DNA from: Auxenochlorella pyrenoidosa
Taxonomy: Eukaryota > Chlorophyta > Trebouxiophyceae > Chlorellales > Chlorellaceae
Direction of reading: 5' to 3'
Assembly: GCA_001430745.1 (NCBI GenBank)
Contig: KQ482040.1
Coordinates: forward strand, 1,120,509-1,132,702
DNA: 12,194 bases
The notes below the pieces were generated by a model. That model saw only the letters and a program-made list of their open reading frames with translations, was not told the DNA's origin and ran no database searches. Both the position numbers and the translations under genes were made by a program. Positions 1 through 8,800 of the stretch are shown in pieces (the stretch's first letter is position 1; each line of letters starts with the position of its first letter).

Positions 1-2636
1 CGAGGTGCTGCTGCGGGAGCACACGCTCTGCGCGGCCAAGGTGCTGGAGTGGGCCGGGCGCGACCACCTGCAGTCCATGTTTGTGCATGTGAGCGAAGGG
101 GGGCTGGTGGCGTCATAGTCGTGCAGGGTCGTGAGGCCCGGGAGTTCAAAATCTGTATGGGAGCAGCAGGACGGGCGCTTCGCACGGCAGGCCCTGCGGT
201 GCCTGCTCTGGCCTGGGTACTGGGCAACCTCTCTCGCCCCCGCCAGCCTGCAGGAGGCCTCTATGATGCGCCGGCTGAGCCACCCCAACCTGGTGCAGGC
301 AGGGAGAGGGTTGGGGGCGGCGGCAGCCCCGCGGGTGGTTCCAGCCAAGAAATTCCGCTGGGCTTAGCCCGTGCACATACCTGGGCTTACCCCGTGCACG
401 TACCGTGTGGGCAGCCGCACACTCAAGCCCCCCACACCCACCCGCCGGCCATGCGTGACCCCCGAACCGCCAGTTTATGGGCGTCTGCTTAACCCCAGAG
501 CGCGGCGTGCTGCTCATGGAGCGCTGCGCCAGGGACCTGGAGGCGGGTGAGGGCCACCACCGCTTCGCTCCTGCCCGACTGCCGGTTGGCAGCCGCATGT
601 GATGTACACCACCAGGTCAGCATGTATGCACTTCCACGTCCCTGCGCTGCCATGTGCTCTCGCAGAGCATTAGGAGCAGCCGGCTGGCATGGAATGTGTG
701 CCCTCCAGGAACTGCACCCCCCGCCCGGCCCGCCTCACCCGCAGTGATGGACATGCAGCGTGCTTCCGGCCAGAGGGTGCTGCACTGGGCGAACCGCGGC
801 AGGTGGGCGGGCCTGCGCCCATCCGCCCCCACTTTGCAGGGAGGGGCAGCGCCCGAGTGTGTGTGTACTGTTGCAGCGCATGATGAGCCCCAGAGCGCAT
901 GCGCCCCCCCTGCAGGAGGGTGGCCCTGGACATTGCAGCTGGCCTGGCCTACCTGCACGGCTGCAACGTCCTGCACCTGGTAGGCTGCCTGGGCAGGGCT
1001 GCTGGGCAGCATGCGACCATGCCGCAAAGTGCGCTGGCGTGTGATAAAGATGCCTTTTTAAACGGTACAGCTAGCAGTGCAGGCCCCACCTGCTCTTCCA
1101 ATCTTGCTGTTGCCGTCTGCAGGACCTCAAACCCAGCAACATCCTTCTGACGCGGGACTGGCTGGCGAAAATTGGGGATGTCGGGCTGGCGCGGTGAGTC
1201 GGGAGCCTCAGCCCGCATTCTGGCTGCTCGGTGGAACAACAGACTGCTGGCATGTCGGCGGCACCTTATTACTGTATGAAACCCCAACCTGCAGGCTCTG
1301 CAACCGCAGCCGCCTCAGCGTGGCGGCAGTCGGGTAAGCAAAACCGTCCGCGCCCCTTGGCAGCTCTTGGAACTGGCCTCTCCACTGGCACATGCATGCA
1401 TCTTCAGGCAGGGGGCGGGAGGTCACAGCTGCACAGCGCCGCACACACGCCTGCAGGCGCTCGCACTCCAGTGCGCATCCTTCAAACCCTGCTGGCCCCC
1501 GCTGGGCTCCGCCCCCTGCCTCGCCTGCCCTGCACCCGCTGTTTGTGCAGGAACCTGGAGTTTTGCGCGCCAGAGAACCTCCTGGGCCGGGGCGCATGCG
1601 CTGCCTCCGACATCTTCTCCCTGGGGTGCCTGCTGTACCAGCTGTTCACAGGTGGGGCTTGACACGGGTTGGACACACAACTGGGGCAGGTGGGGAGCTG
1701 CCTGCCGACAGGTGCACTGGGGACCTGACCCGCCCGGGGCGACGGACAAGCGACCATCGGGCAAGACAACAGGCAGCATGGCTCACTGTGGGACAGCACA
1801 GGAGTCAGTTCCGGGCAGTTGCCTTGAGCTCAGACAGGCAGCCTGCGCGGCCCACGGCTGCAGGGGAGCGACCGCGGCGCGGCCAGCTGCGGCCGCTTCA
1901 CTGGCCGGATGAGTGCCCTCGAGAAATAGCACATCTGCAAGAGTGGTGGGTGGCCAGAGGGCCGCCAGGCCATGCATAGTGTTTGGTGCCAGGGATTCCT
2001 CCCTCCTGCCTGCTTGCAGCAGTGCCCAGGCTGACCCTGGCCGCTGACTTTGGAGGTACAGCGTGCAGCCTGCTCAACTTCCCTTTGGCACACCCTTTTG
2101 CACACCCTAGGTGCTTGGAGGAGGAGCCATCGCAGCGCCCCACGGCAGCACAGGTGCTGCAGGCACTGCGGGAGGCGGAGCAGCAGGGCAGGGCCAGAAC
2201 CCTCTCGGCCACCCTGCCTCCCTGCCACCGACAGTTCCCTCTGAGCAGGCAGGCAGCCAGGTGCCGGCGACAGTGGTCCCTGAAGCAGCCGGGGAGCAGG
2301 CGCCTGGACAGACCGACGAGCAGCAGAGGAGCGAGTAGCCACCAGCTATGGACCCACATGTACATGGGTGGCCAATCGTGGCAGCATGCAATCAAGCAGT
2401 TCGAGGATCGGCTGCACCGAGGTGCAGGCCAAAGACTGGCATCACATCCATTGGCAGGACATTTTCTTTCCGACCAATCAACGCTTTCTGAGTTCATTTG
2501 CCTGTTTGCCGCAGAACAGCAGTTACTGACATGTCCAATGCAATTCCGGTACGTGGGTCTCAATTGGATTGCTCAGCCTGCTGCAGGTGTTGCCATGGTT
2601 GATAAACGGACAGCGCCAGCTGGCAGGGAAGAATAG
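1..2636 (+). CDS. TKL-like serine/threonine protein kinase, 5'-partial, ten exons
   Basis: Exons are 1-88, 254-298, 474-546, 745-802, 916-979, 1123-1193, 1295-1333, 1551-1651, 1864-1945 and 2111-2636. Phases match at all nine junctions, giving 381 residues of a protein whose N-terminus lies outside the window. Visible kinase landmarks, numbered from the first in-frame codon, are: ATP-binding Lys13 in CAAKVLE; alphaC Glu30 in EASMMRRL; HPNLVQFMGVC at 40-50; catalytic loop HLDLKPSN at 108-115 (HLD instead of HRD); DVG at 128-130 instead of DFG; APE at 152-154; the alphaF segment SDIFSLGCLLYQLF; and the alphaI arginine in RPT at 216-218. The enzyme should transfer phosphate from ATP to Ser/Thr; its substrate cannot be read. 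The glycine-rich loop is missing because of the window edge. The stretch from LFTG to WPDECP is short for a kinase, so exon 9 may start earlier or another small exon may be missed. Beyond residue about 235 the tail has no recognisable domain and the base composition becomes more AT-rich, so the stop at 2634-2636 is uncertain. Intron 2 uses a GC donor. Confidence 0.85.
299..473 (+). other. GC-AG intron in the kinase gene
   Basis: Exon 2 ends CTGGTGCAG and is followed by GCAGGG; the next exon starts after CCGCCAG. Joining them at phase 0 recreates HPNLVQFMGVC, the usual sequence between kinase alphaC and beta5. The nearest GT donor, GTGCAG at 293, would remove the conserved Val-Gln. A GC donor preceded by CAG is the known minority splice class. 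Confidence 0.75.
358..403 (+). repeat. 23-bp tandem duplication inside kinase intron 2
   Basis: Two abutting 23-nt copies lie at 358-380 and 381-403. Both follow the pattern CTGGGCTTA..CCGTGCAC.TAC and differ at two positions (G/C at 367/390, A/G at 378/401). The duplication is entirely intronic, so it does not alter the protein. It looks like a recent local slippage or duplication event. Confidence 0.85.
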
Positions 2637-2778
2637 ACGCAGTGGGACTTGTGGAGAGCACTGCTGGGCGGTATGCATTGAGAAGATGGCCACCTGCGCA
2701 GACGGGCACCGCCATCCTCGCTGGCGGCAACCAACCATGCTAGGTTCCAAACGCACGAGTTCAAAGGTTCAAACCAAT
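2372..2778. promoter_or_regulatory. Cluster of six CCAAT pentamers between the kinase and SYLF genes
   Basis: CCAAT occurs on the plus strand at 2372, 2474, 2535 and 2774, and as ATTGG at 2450 and 2563. Chance would give roughly one in this length. CCAAT is the core of NF-Y binding sites in eukaryotic promoters. The cluster lies upstream of the SYLF gene. It also overlaps the unrecognisable tail of kinase exon 10, which suggests that either the kinase stop or the promoter call needs correcting. Function is inferred from motif density only. Confidence 0.4.
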
Positions 2779-3271
2779 CTGTGGGGCACAGCGAAATCAA
2801 AATCTCGTATTTGAGCTGAAAGCAGGAGTACGAACTGCTGGTGCTAGCAGCGCAGGCTGGCCGGGCGCATGCCGGCCGCAGCAGGATGGCAGGGCTGTCA
2901 GGGGCAGGAGAGCAGCCTTGTGTCGGACCCGTGTCGCCTGCGTATTATGACACCCGTAATTTATGATAGCGATATCCAGAGTTCTCACAGAGCTTGCGGA
3001 GGCAGCTCAGAGCCTGGACCTGTCCACCGAAGACCCGCCGATAAGCGGCAAGCACTCAACACGACGCACAGGTGTGAGAGGAGCGCCGTGTGGTGATCTC
3101 AAGCCCTACAGATGTGTCGGCACCCCTGGGTTTGCTCACGGACGCCGGCGCTGGCGCCGCCGCTGCCAAGCACCACCGTCTCAGGGTCTTTGCAGCATGT
3201 TGCGTCCTTCCTATTCCCTGTGTGCCGCACCGGCTGCCCTGCCTCTCCCGCCTTCACGCAAGCCTGCAGCG
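2637..3271. other. Intergenic region between the tandem kinase and SYLF genes
   Basis: About 635 nt lie between the assigned kinase stop and the SYLF ATG. The stretch is less GC-rich than its flanks, with an AT-rich patch at 2941-2975. It holds one CCAAT at 2774-2778 and a candidate 5' exon at 2963-3071. From about 3181 to 3270 it becomes pyrimidine-rich and ends TGCAG just before the ATG, as an intron acceptor would. I found no TGTAA, the usual green-algal polyadenylation signal, on the plus strand here. Confidence 0.55.
2963..3071 (+). other. Candidate additional 5' coding exon of the SYLF gene
   Basis: An ATG at 2963 opens a frame starting MIAISRVLTELAEAAQSLD, an amphipathic, helix-like sequence. 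It runs to a possible donor at 3072 (ACAG then GTGTGAG), leaving phase 1. The acceptor at 3267-3269 (TGCAG, exon from 3270) supplies the two missing bases and runs straight into the ATG at 3272 in frame. This would add 37 residues to the N-terminus. The ATG at 3197 is also in frame. The choice cannot be made from sequence alone. Confidence 0.4.
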
Positions 3272-5279
3272 ATGGCCCAGGTGGCCGACCGCACAACGCT
3301 CTTGCGCGAGGCGTGCACTCTGGGAGAGGACGTTTACAAGCGAGTTGGCGAGCTGGAGGCGTCGACCGACAGCGATGACCTCTCCACCAGGCTGGCAGGT
3401 GCAGAGGAAGGCTCTGAGGGGTGGCAGATTGGTCGCACAGCGCATGCCCTTTTCTGCATGAAGAGTTGTATCGCTAATTGCGCTGACTCGCTCTGCCCGC
3501 GTCCCCAGCAGGCATGCCGCTGAATGCGCGCTGGGTGTCGCAAGCGGACAGCCTGCTCATCTACCGCGCCACCAAGACAGCACTGCTGCTGGGATCAGTC
3601 AAGGGGGAGGGGTTCATCATCAGCAGGTGAGGGCCGCATGTCCGTCGCCCTTTCTGTGGCACCCCGGGCATGGTTGCACGCTACAAGCGACAATTTTTCT
3701 TGGGTCCCAAACACGCACGCGAGCTTGAAGTTTCGGCGTCGCGGTGTCTTCCACGCTGCAGCCCCTGTTCCCGTCCCGCAGGCTGCCCAGCTCCCACCCC
3801 TCCCTCATCCGCTGGAGCGCCCCCCTCTGTGTGCGCATCCGCCTGCTCAGCCTGGGCCTGTCCCTCGGGCGGCAGCACGTGGAGAGCTTCACGCCGTGCA
3901 TGACCTCAGAGCTGCGCCGCCTGCTCAGCGGGCCCAGCGCGGCGCGCCGCGTGGCGGGCCTGGAGGCCTCCATCAACTGCGGCGGCCTGCAGGTCGGGCC
4001 TGGCAGCTACCCGCTGGCTGGAGGGGCGCCCGTGGGGGGCACATAGCGGTGCTGGCCATGAGTGGCGTCGGCTGCAGGCACGGCTGCTAGATGGGGGCCC
4101 CCCTGCCGCCCGCTCCCAGTTACGAGGCTGTTCGTGGGCAGAAAGCACCCGCCTTGCTGGCTGCGCCCCTCCCCCGCAGCACAAGGCCGACCTTATTGCG
4201 CTGCCCGCCGACAGCGTGGGCACAGGTCGGTGGTCCGTGGCTGAAACGCCCATCCACGCTGCCTTGGGCCAGCTTGTGGTTCCCCCCCTGCCGGCCACCG
4301 GCGTCTAGCAGAGTTCTGGCCCTGTCTGCCCTCTACACTGCAGTGGGAATGAACCACACAAGCGGCGCTCTGTTCGATCTCAGCCTGGTCCAGGGCGGCA
4401 TGGAGGCAGATGCCGCCAAGAATGCTCTGCTCTATGGTCCAGGCGCGGCCCAAGAAGGGGGGGCAAGGGACGCGCGCAGCTGCTCTCTCCCCTCAGAAAT
4501 TTATCAGCAGATTTGGACATGCCACTGCCTCATGAAACAAAATTGCTTTCACCAAGCCTTCTGCCAAGCCTCGGCTCAATGCCTGCTCCCTCTTGCCCAC
4601 AAACCAGTCCTCCCTTTCCCCCTCCTCGCCGCGCAGACGTGACCCCGCTGCAGGTGCTGCACGGCACCGTGGATGCCCCCCGCGAGATGCAGCCGCTGTA
4701 CGGGCTGCTGAATGCCGAGCTGCTGCAGGTTGAGCGAGGTGAGGGAGCCTTCATGGTAGCTGGCCATGGACAGCCCGCGAGGGCTGCCCACCCCTGGCCA
4801 GTTTCCTCAACCCACACCCACGGGCGTACTCTTTTTCTTTTTTTTAAGAAAGCCTGCATGCCCAGCGCGCAGCAGTAAGGCTGCGCAAGTGTTGTGGCGG
4901 CGACACTTTGCGTGCCGCCAGCCGCGATCGGCTCCTGGCTGACATGCATGCGCTTGCTGGGGGCCATCCGCCTGGCGTGCCCTGCAGTCACGCCCCCGGC
5001 CCGCGTCAGCGCCAGCCTGGAGCGTTACTCCACCGGGATTGACCCTGACAGGCAAGGGGGCGCTGGGCAGATGTCTCTCGCGCCCTGAATGAGTTGGGGC
5101 CAGTGATAGGATGCAAGCAGCAGCAACCTTGCATGCTTCCCGGCTCTCCAAACTGGCCACCGCCTGCTGCTCTGCCTGTGCCCACCTGGCGTGCTCGCAG
5201 GCGCATTGTGCTGGCCGATGGCACGGTGCTGTATGGCGACCCCACCAGGAGGGGCAAGAAGAGGGGCAAGGGCACCTAG
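3272..5279 (+). CDS. SYLF (Ysc84-type) domain protein, probable phosphoinositide/membrane binder
   Basis: Exons are 3272-3398, 3512-3626, 3782-3992, 4180-4225, 4344-4436, 4637-4738, 4988-5051 and 5201-5279 (stop TAG). The sum is 837 nt, or 278 residues, with every phase consistent. Residues 1-43 form a helical N-terminal part. From about 44 the SYLF signature follows: MPLNARWVSQADSLLIYRAT, then a hydrophobic segment ending GSVKGEGFIISR, then a WSAP motif near 94-97, a Gly-rich sheet region, TSGALFDLSLVQGG near 172-185, NALLYD and VTPLQVLHGTV. SYLF proteins such as yeast Ysc84 and animal SH3YL1 bind phosphoinositides and actin at endocytic membranes. Plant relatives often carry a FYVE finger. 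No SH3 or FYVE is present here, and the C-terminus ends in a basic tail (TRRGKKRGKGT). The ATG at 3272 was chosen because it directly precedes the recognisable domain; an upstream exon is possible. Intron 7 uses a GC donor. An alternative acceptor at 4921 would add 22 in-frame residues before exon 7. Confidence 0.8.
3506..3511 (+). other. NAGNAG tandem splice acceptor, SYLF intron 1
   Basis: The acceptor reads CCCCAGCAG immediately before GCATGCCGCTG. Splicing after either AG keeps the frame. The distal choice gives Gly43 then Met44; the proximal one inserts one extra alanine. NAGNAG acceptors commonly yield both isoforms. Confidence 0.6.
4849..4874 (+). other. Candidate 26-nt cryptic or poison microexon in SYLF intron 6
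   Basis: A T-rich tract at 4830-4845 ends in TTTAAG, which would be a strong acceptor. Twenty-six bases later comes GCA followed by GTAAGG, a strong donor. The flanking pieces (110 and 113 nt) are normal intron sizes for this window. Twenty-six is not a multiple of three, so inclusion between exon 6 and exon 7 would shift the frame and end translation early. Confidence 0.3.
5052..5200 (+). other. GC-AG intron in the SYLF gene
   Basis: The exon ends GACAG and is followed by GCAAGG, the textbook GC-type donor. The acceptor is GCTCGCAG. Splicing at phase 2 joins STGIDPDR to RIVLADGTVLYGDP and leads to the stop. There is no GT near the exon end that keeps this frame; reading through meets a stop at 5086-5088. 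Confidence 0.75.
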
Positions 5280-5809
5280 AGATGCAGCTGCTTTGGGGCC
5301 CCTAGTCCGCGGCGATTGCCTCACGCTGCATTTCCCGTGAATATTTTCCGCCTCCGTTAAGGCATGCAGCAGCTCTGTTGCCTGCTCTGTCGTTCCCCCA
5401 GCCTGCTGCCTGGTTGACTCGCAAGACTTTTTCAAGCGCTGGGCTGATCAGTTCTCATTGGGCAAGGCAGCAGGAGCGAGGGGGTCGGCTGTTGTGAAAG
5501 CAACGAATCATGGAAGGATTGAGGAAGGAAGAGGAAAGTTATATGGTGTTGAGCGGTGCAACTCTGTACAGGAGGCCGGTGAGTGTGGAGGCAGAAGAGT
5601 AAGGGAAAGAGGTTACGGTCAAACAGTGCGAATGGGTTGGTTGAAACAGGATGCCACTGCGTGGGGCCTTTTCACTGTGCGAAAAGATGTCAAATCATTG
5701 AGCGCAGCCAAGCGTTGTCATCTGATAGCAACATGGGTGCTGTGAAGCATTTGCCTGGCAAGCATCTAGAAGCAGCACAGGAGGCGCGCCCAGAGCGGTC
5801 GAGCGCACC
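5280..5809. other. Convergent 3' intergenic region
   Basis: Some 530 nt separate the stop of the plus-strand SYLF gene from the stop of the minus-strand START-like gene, so this should hold both 3' UTRs. From about 5340 it is less GC-rich than the genes around it. No TGTAA signal is visible on either strand. The open frame at 5458-5745 has no recognisable domain and no splice support, so I do not call it a gene. Confidence 0.6.
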
Positions 5810-8800
5810 TCAGTCCTTGACTGCTGGTCTCCGTCCGCAGCCGCCAAAGCAGGCCAGCCGGCTGGGGGCTCGAACATGGTGCTCTGCGCGCTGCATGCTG
5901 GCCATGGCGGCGGCGTTTGCCATGTCGCTTGGACGGCGCTCCAGCGGCTGCTTGTGGGGGGACCAGCCGGGCGGCAGCGGCGGCGATCCGGCGGCTGCTT
6001 CCTTGCTGCCACCAGCGCGGTGGCGCTGCTGCTGCTGCTGCTGAAGCTGCCGCTCAAGCAGGGCGGCTGCTGCCGCCTCCTGGGCCGCAGCAGCCGTGCC
6101 GGTGTCCAGGGACATTGTCTTGCGGTGCCGGCTGGGCCGGCCCAGCCCGTTGGCAGCTGCGGGCTGCCCAGCTGTGCGTCCCGCCGCTGCGTGGCCCGCT
6201 GCAATGAAGCCATCGCTGCCGGCAGGCCAGGCGTCGTTGCCCCGCCCGGCGCTCGTGCCGCTGCCGCCAGAGGCCTTTGCGCCGGGCACGCTGGCCTGCC
6301 ACAGCCCGCTGCCGGCCCTGCGGGGGCCCGACACCAGGCGCCCGTACACCTCCTGTGCCACACGCTCCAGCGACTGCGGCTGCGGCGGCGGCCCCCCCTC
6401 AGAGGCGCCGCTCCAGGGCTCGCTGGCGCTGCTGGCGGCGCCGCTGCTGGCGGTGCGGCGGTGGCGGTGGCCCTCGTGCCGCCGGTGCTCCTCGTCGTGG
6501 GCGGGGGCCTCGGCATCCGGCTCCACCCGCAGCCAGCCGCGCCCTGCAGCGGGGCAGGCAGGGCGCACTTGGGCTTGGGAGTTTACCAGACATGCGGCGC
6601 AGGCGTGGCTGCTGAGCGTGTGGCAGGAGTGTGGGCAGGCACGAGGCGCAGCAGGCCGGGAGGATGAGAGCGGTGCTCACCCTGCCTGCCTCGCATGCTG
6701 CAGAAGGCAGGCGCCCTGCCCTACACACCCCCGCGAGCACTCACGCAGCATGAAGAGCGCAACCAAGATAGAAGTGCTGTAGTAAGAGTTGCGCATGAGC
6801 TCCTCCACAGCGTGCAGGGCGCGGCCCACGATGCCGCCGCTGCCCGGCGCCTCGTCCTCGCCCTCGCCGTCCCCCGGCTCCACCTCGTGCTCCACTCCCA
6901 CTGCGAGGGCGCCCAAGCAAGCAGTGAAAGAAGTTTAGGCAGAGCAGCTGCGGGAGGGCAGGCAACAGCAGCTTGGCAGCGCTCAGGCGAGCAGCAGGCC
7001 CAGCCAAGTGCATGGCCGTCACCAGCCCAGCACGCATGGCGGCACTTTCTCAGCCTGGCGCATCCGGCCGGCTATTCGGCGCCACAACCTCTGGGCATGG
7101 GTGCATGGTCGCGCTCACCCTTGTCCCAGTAGACGTCCCATTCTTCGTAGTCGCGGTTGAAGCGCCGCCAGAAGCGTCGGCTGCCCGGCGCGCGAGGCTG
7201 CCCCCCCTCGGTGGTGGGCGTGTCCACGCTCGCGGCGCTCTCGGTGCTCAGCCCGCGCCGGTGGTGCGCGCTGCGAGCCAGCGCGGCAGCCGCGAGCGAC
7301 GCAAGCGAGCCGGGCGGCGGGGGCGCGGCCTGCGGCTGCAGCGCGGCGGGCCCCACGCACGCGGCGGCGCCGGCAGGCTGCGCCTCCTGCTGCAGCAGTG
7401 ACGCCCGCGCTGCCGAGGAGGTGTCATCGTCGCACACCTCGCGCGCATCGTAATACTCCACCGAGGCAGTGACGCTGGCCCTCCTCACTGCCTGCAGGTC
7501 CTCAACCTGCCCCTCGGGCAGCGTGCCGGCCGTGGCAGGCGCCGAGCCCTGGCCCTGCTGCTGCTGCTGCTGCTCCTGCGAGCGCGTTGGGCCCTTCTCG
7601 CTCGCTTCGCTGGCCCCCACCACCGGGCACAGCGCGCTCACCGGGCTGGCGCCGCCGCTGGTGGGCGCCTCGCCCCCCTCGGGCAGCGGCTCTTTCAGGA
7701 TCTGCAGCACCTCCCGGCGGATCCAGGGCACCTCGCAGCCCACCGGCGGCCGGCCCAGCAGCAGCTGGCGGCCGTCGCCGCGCCCCAGCGCCTCCTCACG
7801 AAACAGCTGCCAGCGGCGCACAATCTCAGGCAGCCGCTTGTAGGTCTGCGGGCATGCAGGGCAGGCAGCGCGGGAGCAGGTAAGCAAAGCAACTTGCCCA
7901 AGGCATCGGAAGAAGTGCCTTTCAGCAAGCGTTGCGGCCTGGGCGAGTGGTGCTGTCAACAGCAGTGGCAGCAGTCTCAGTGCACCAGCAGCAAGTGGCC
8001 ATTTTCAACTGAACCTGCGGATGCACCCGCGATGCAGGGACCCCCCCTTTGCTCACGTTGATGAGGCTGTCCTTGACGATGCCCTCCACAATGCGCCCCA
8101 CGCCAAACATCTTCACGCGCAGGTGGCCCTCCAGGATCTGCACGCAGGGGCGCGCAGCGTCCGCGAGGCACACGTCGTTGGCAGGACACACTAGCATGGG
8201 CTCGCCCTACCCCACCGCACCCAGCTCCTTCAGCACCTCCCTGGGGGTGGAGAACACCGCTGCCCAATGCCCCCGGTCCTGCCCGCGGCGTGCCGTGCAC
8301 CGCTCCCACGCCTCGGTCCTGCGCGCACCTGGCGGCAGCTGACCCCCGGCTCCACCTCCTCTATCGTCAGCGTCAGCTGGATGTCCAGCTTGTCCTTCAG
8401 GAAGGGGCTCTCGGTGCGCACAAAGATCTTGTAGGGCGGCGAAGCGATGTGGGCCGGGTTGTACTCTCTGCGGCACGCGCCAGCAGGCGGTGGAGGGCTG
8501 TTGACAGGGGGCTCATCCACGGGGCCAGCAAGCCGCGGTGTGCACTCAGGCTGGAGCGTGGACAGCAAGGAAATGCTCCGACCGCGTGGCGACTCAGGCA
8601 AGACGGCTTGAGGCGCGGCAGCGGGCGGCAGCGGCAGCACCCACATGATGTCGTGGAATTCCAAGTTCGAAGATTGCAGCTGCCCCGCCACCGACTTGGG
8701 CACCTGCGGTGGCACACACGCAGAAGGCAAGCTCCGGCGGTTTGGTTTGCCCACAGACCCACCCCATAAGCCTCTGCCGAACCTGCCAGGTGGCACTCAT

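Noticed and set aside
2756..2785. T-arm-like GGTTCAAACC suggesting a tRNA gene
   Set aside because: No acceptor stem, D-arm or anticodon arm can be found at the right distances upstream.
4830..4846. T-rich tract as a transcription terminator
   Set aside because: It lies inside an intron of a protein-coding gene with no hairpin before it, and fits a polypyrimidine tract better.
5458..5745. 95-codon plus-strand open frame in the convergent intergenic region
   Set aside because: It has no recognisable motif, no codon pattern like the neighbours, and lies where two 3' UTRs are expected.
5876..6667. 263-codon plus-strand open frame and the 273-codon minus frame at 5695-6516
   Set aside because: Both are shadows of the last exon of the START-like gene. 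That exon is the one that joins in phase with the upstream exons and has a sensible acceptor at 6544-6546.
8468..8640. Intron inside exon 3 of the START-like gene, ending CGCAG before GAGTACAACC
   Set aside because: The acceptor looks good, but no strong GT donor in the required phase is visible. The region stays open in frame, so the unspliced reading was kept and the doubt noted.
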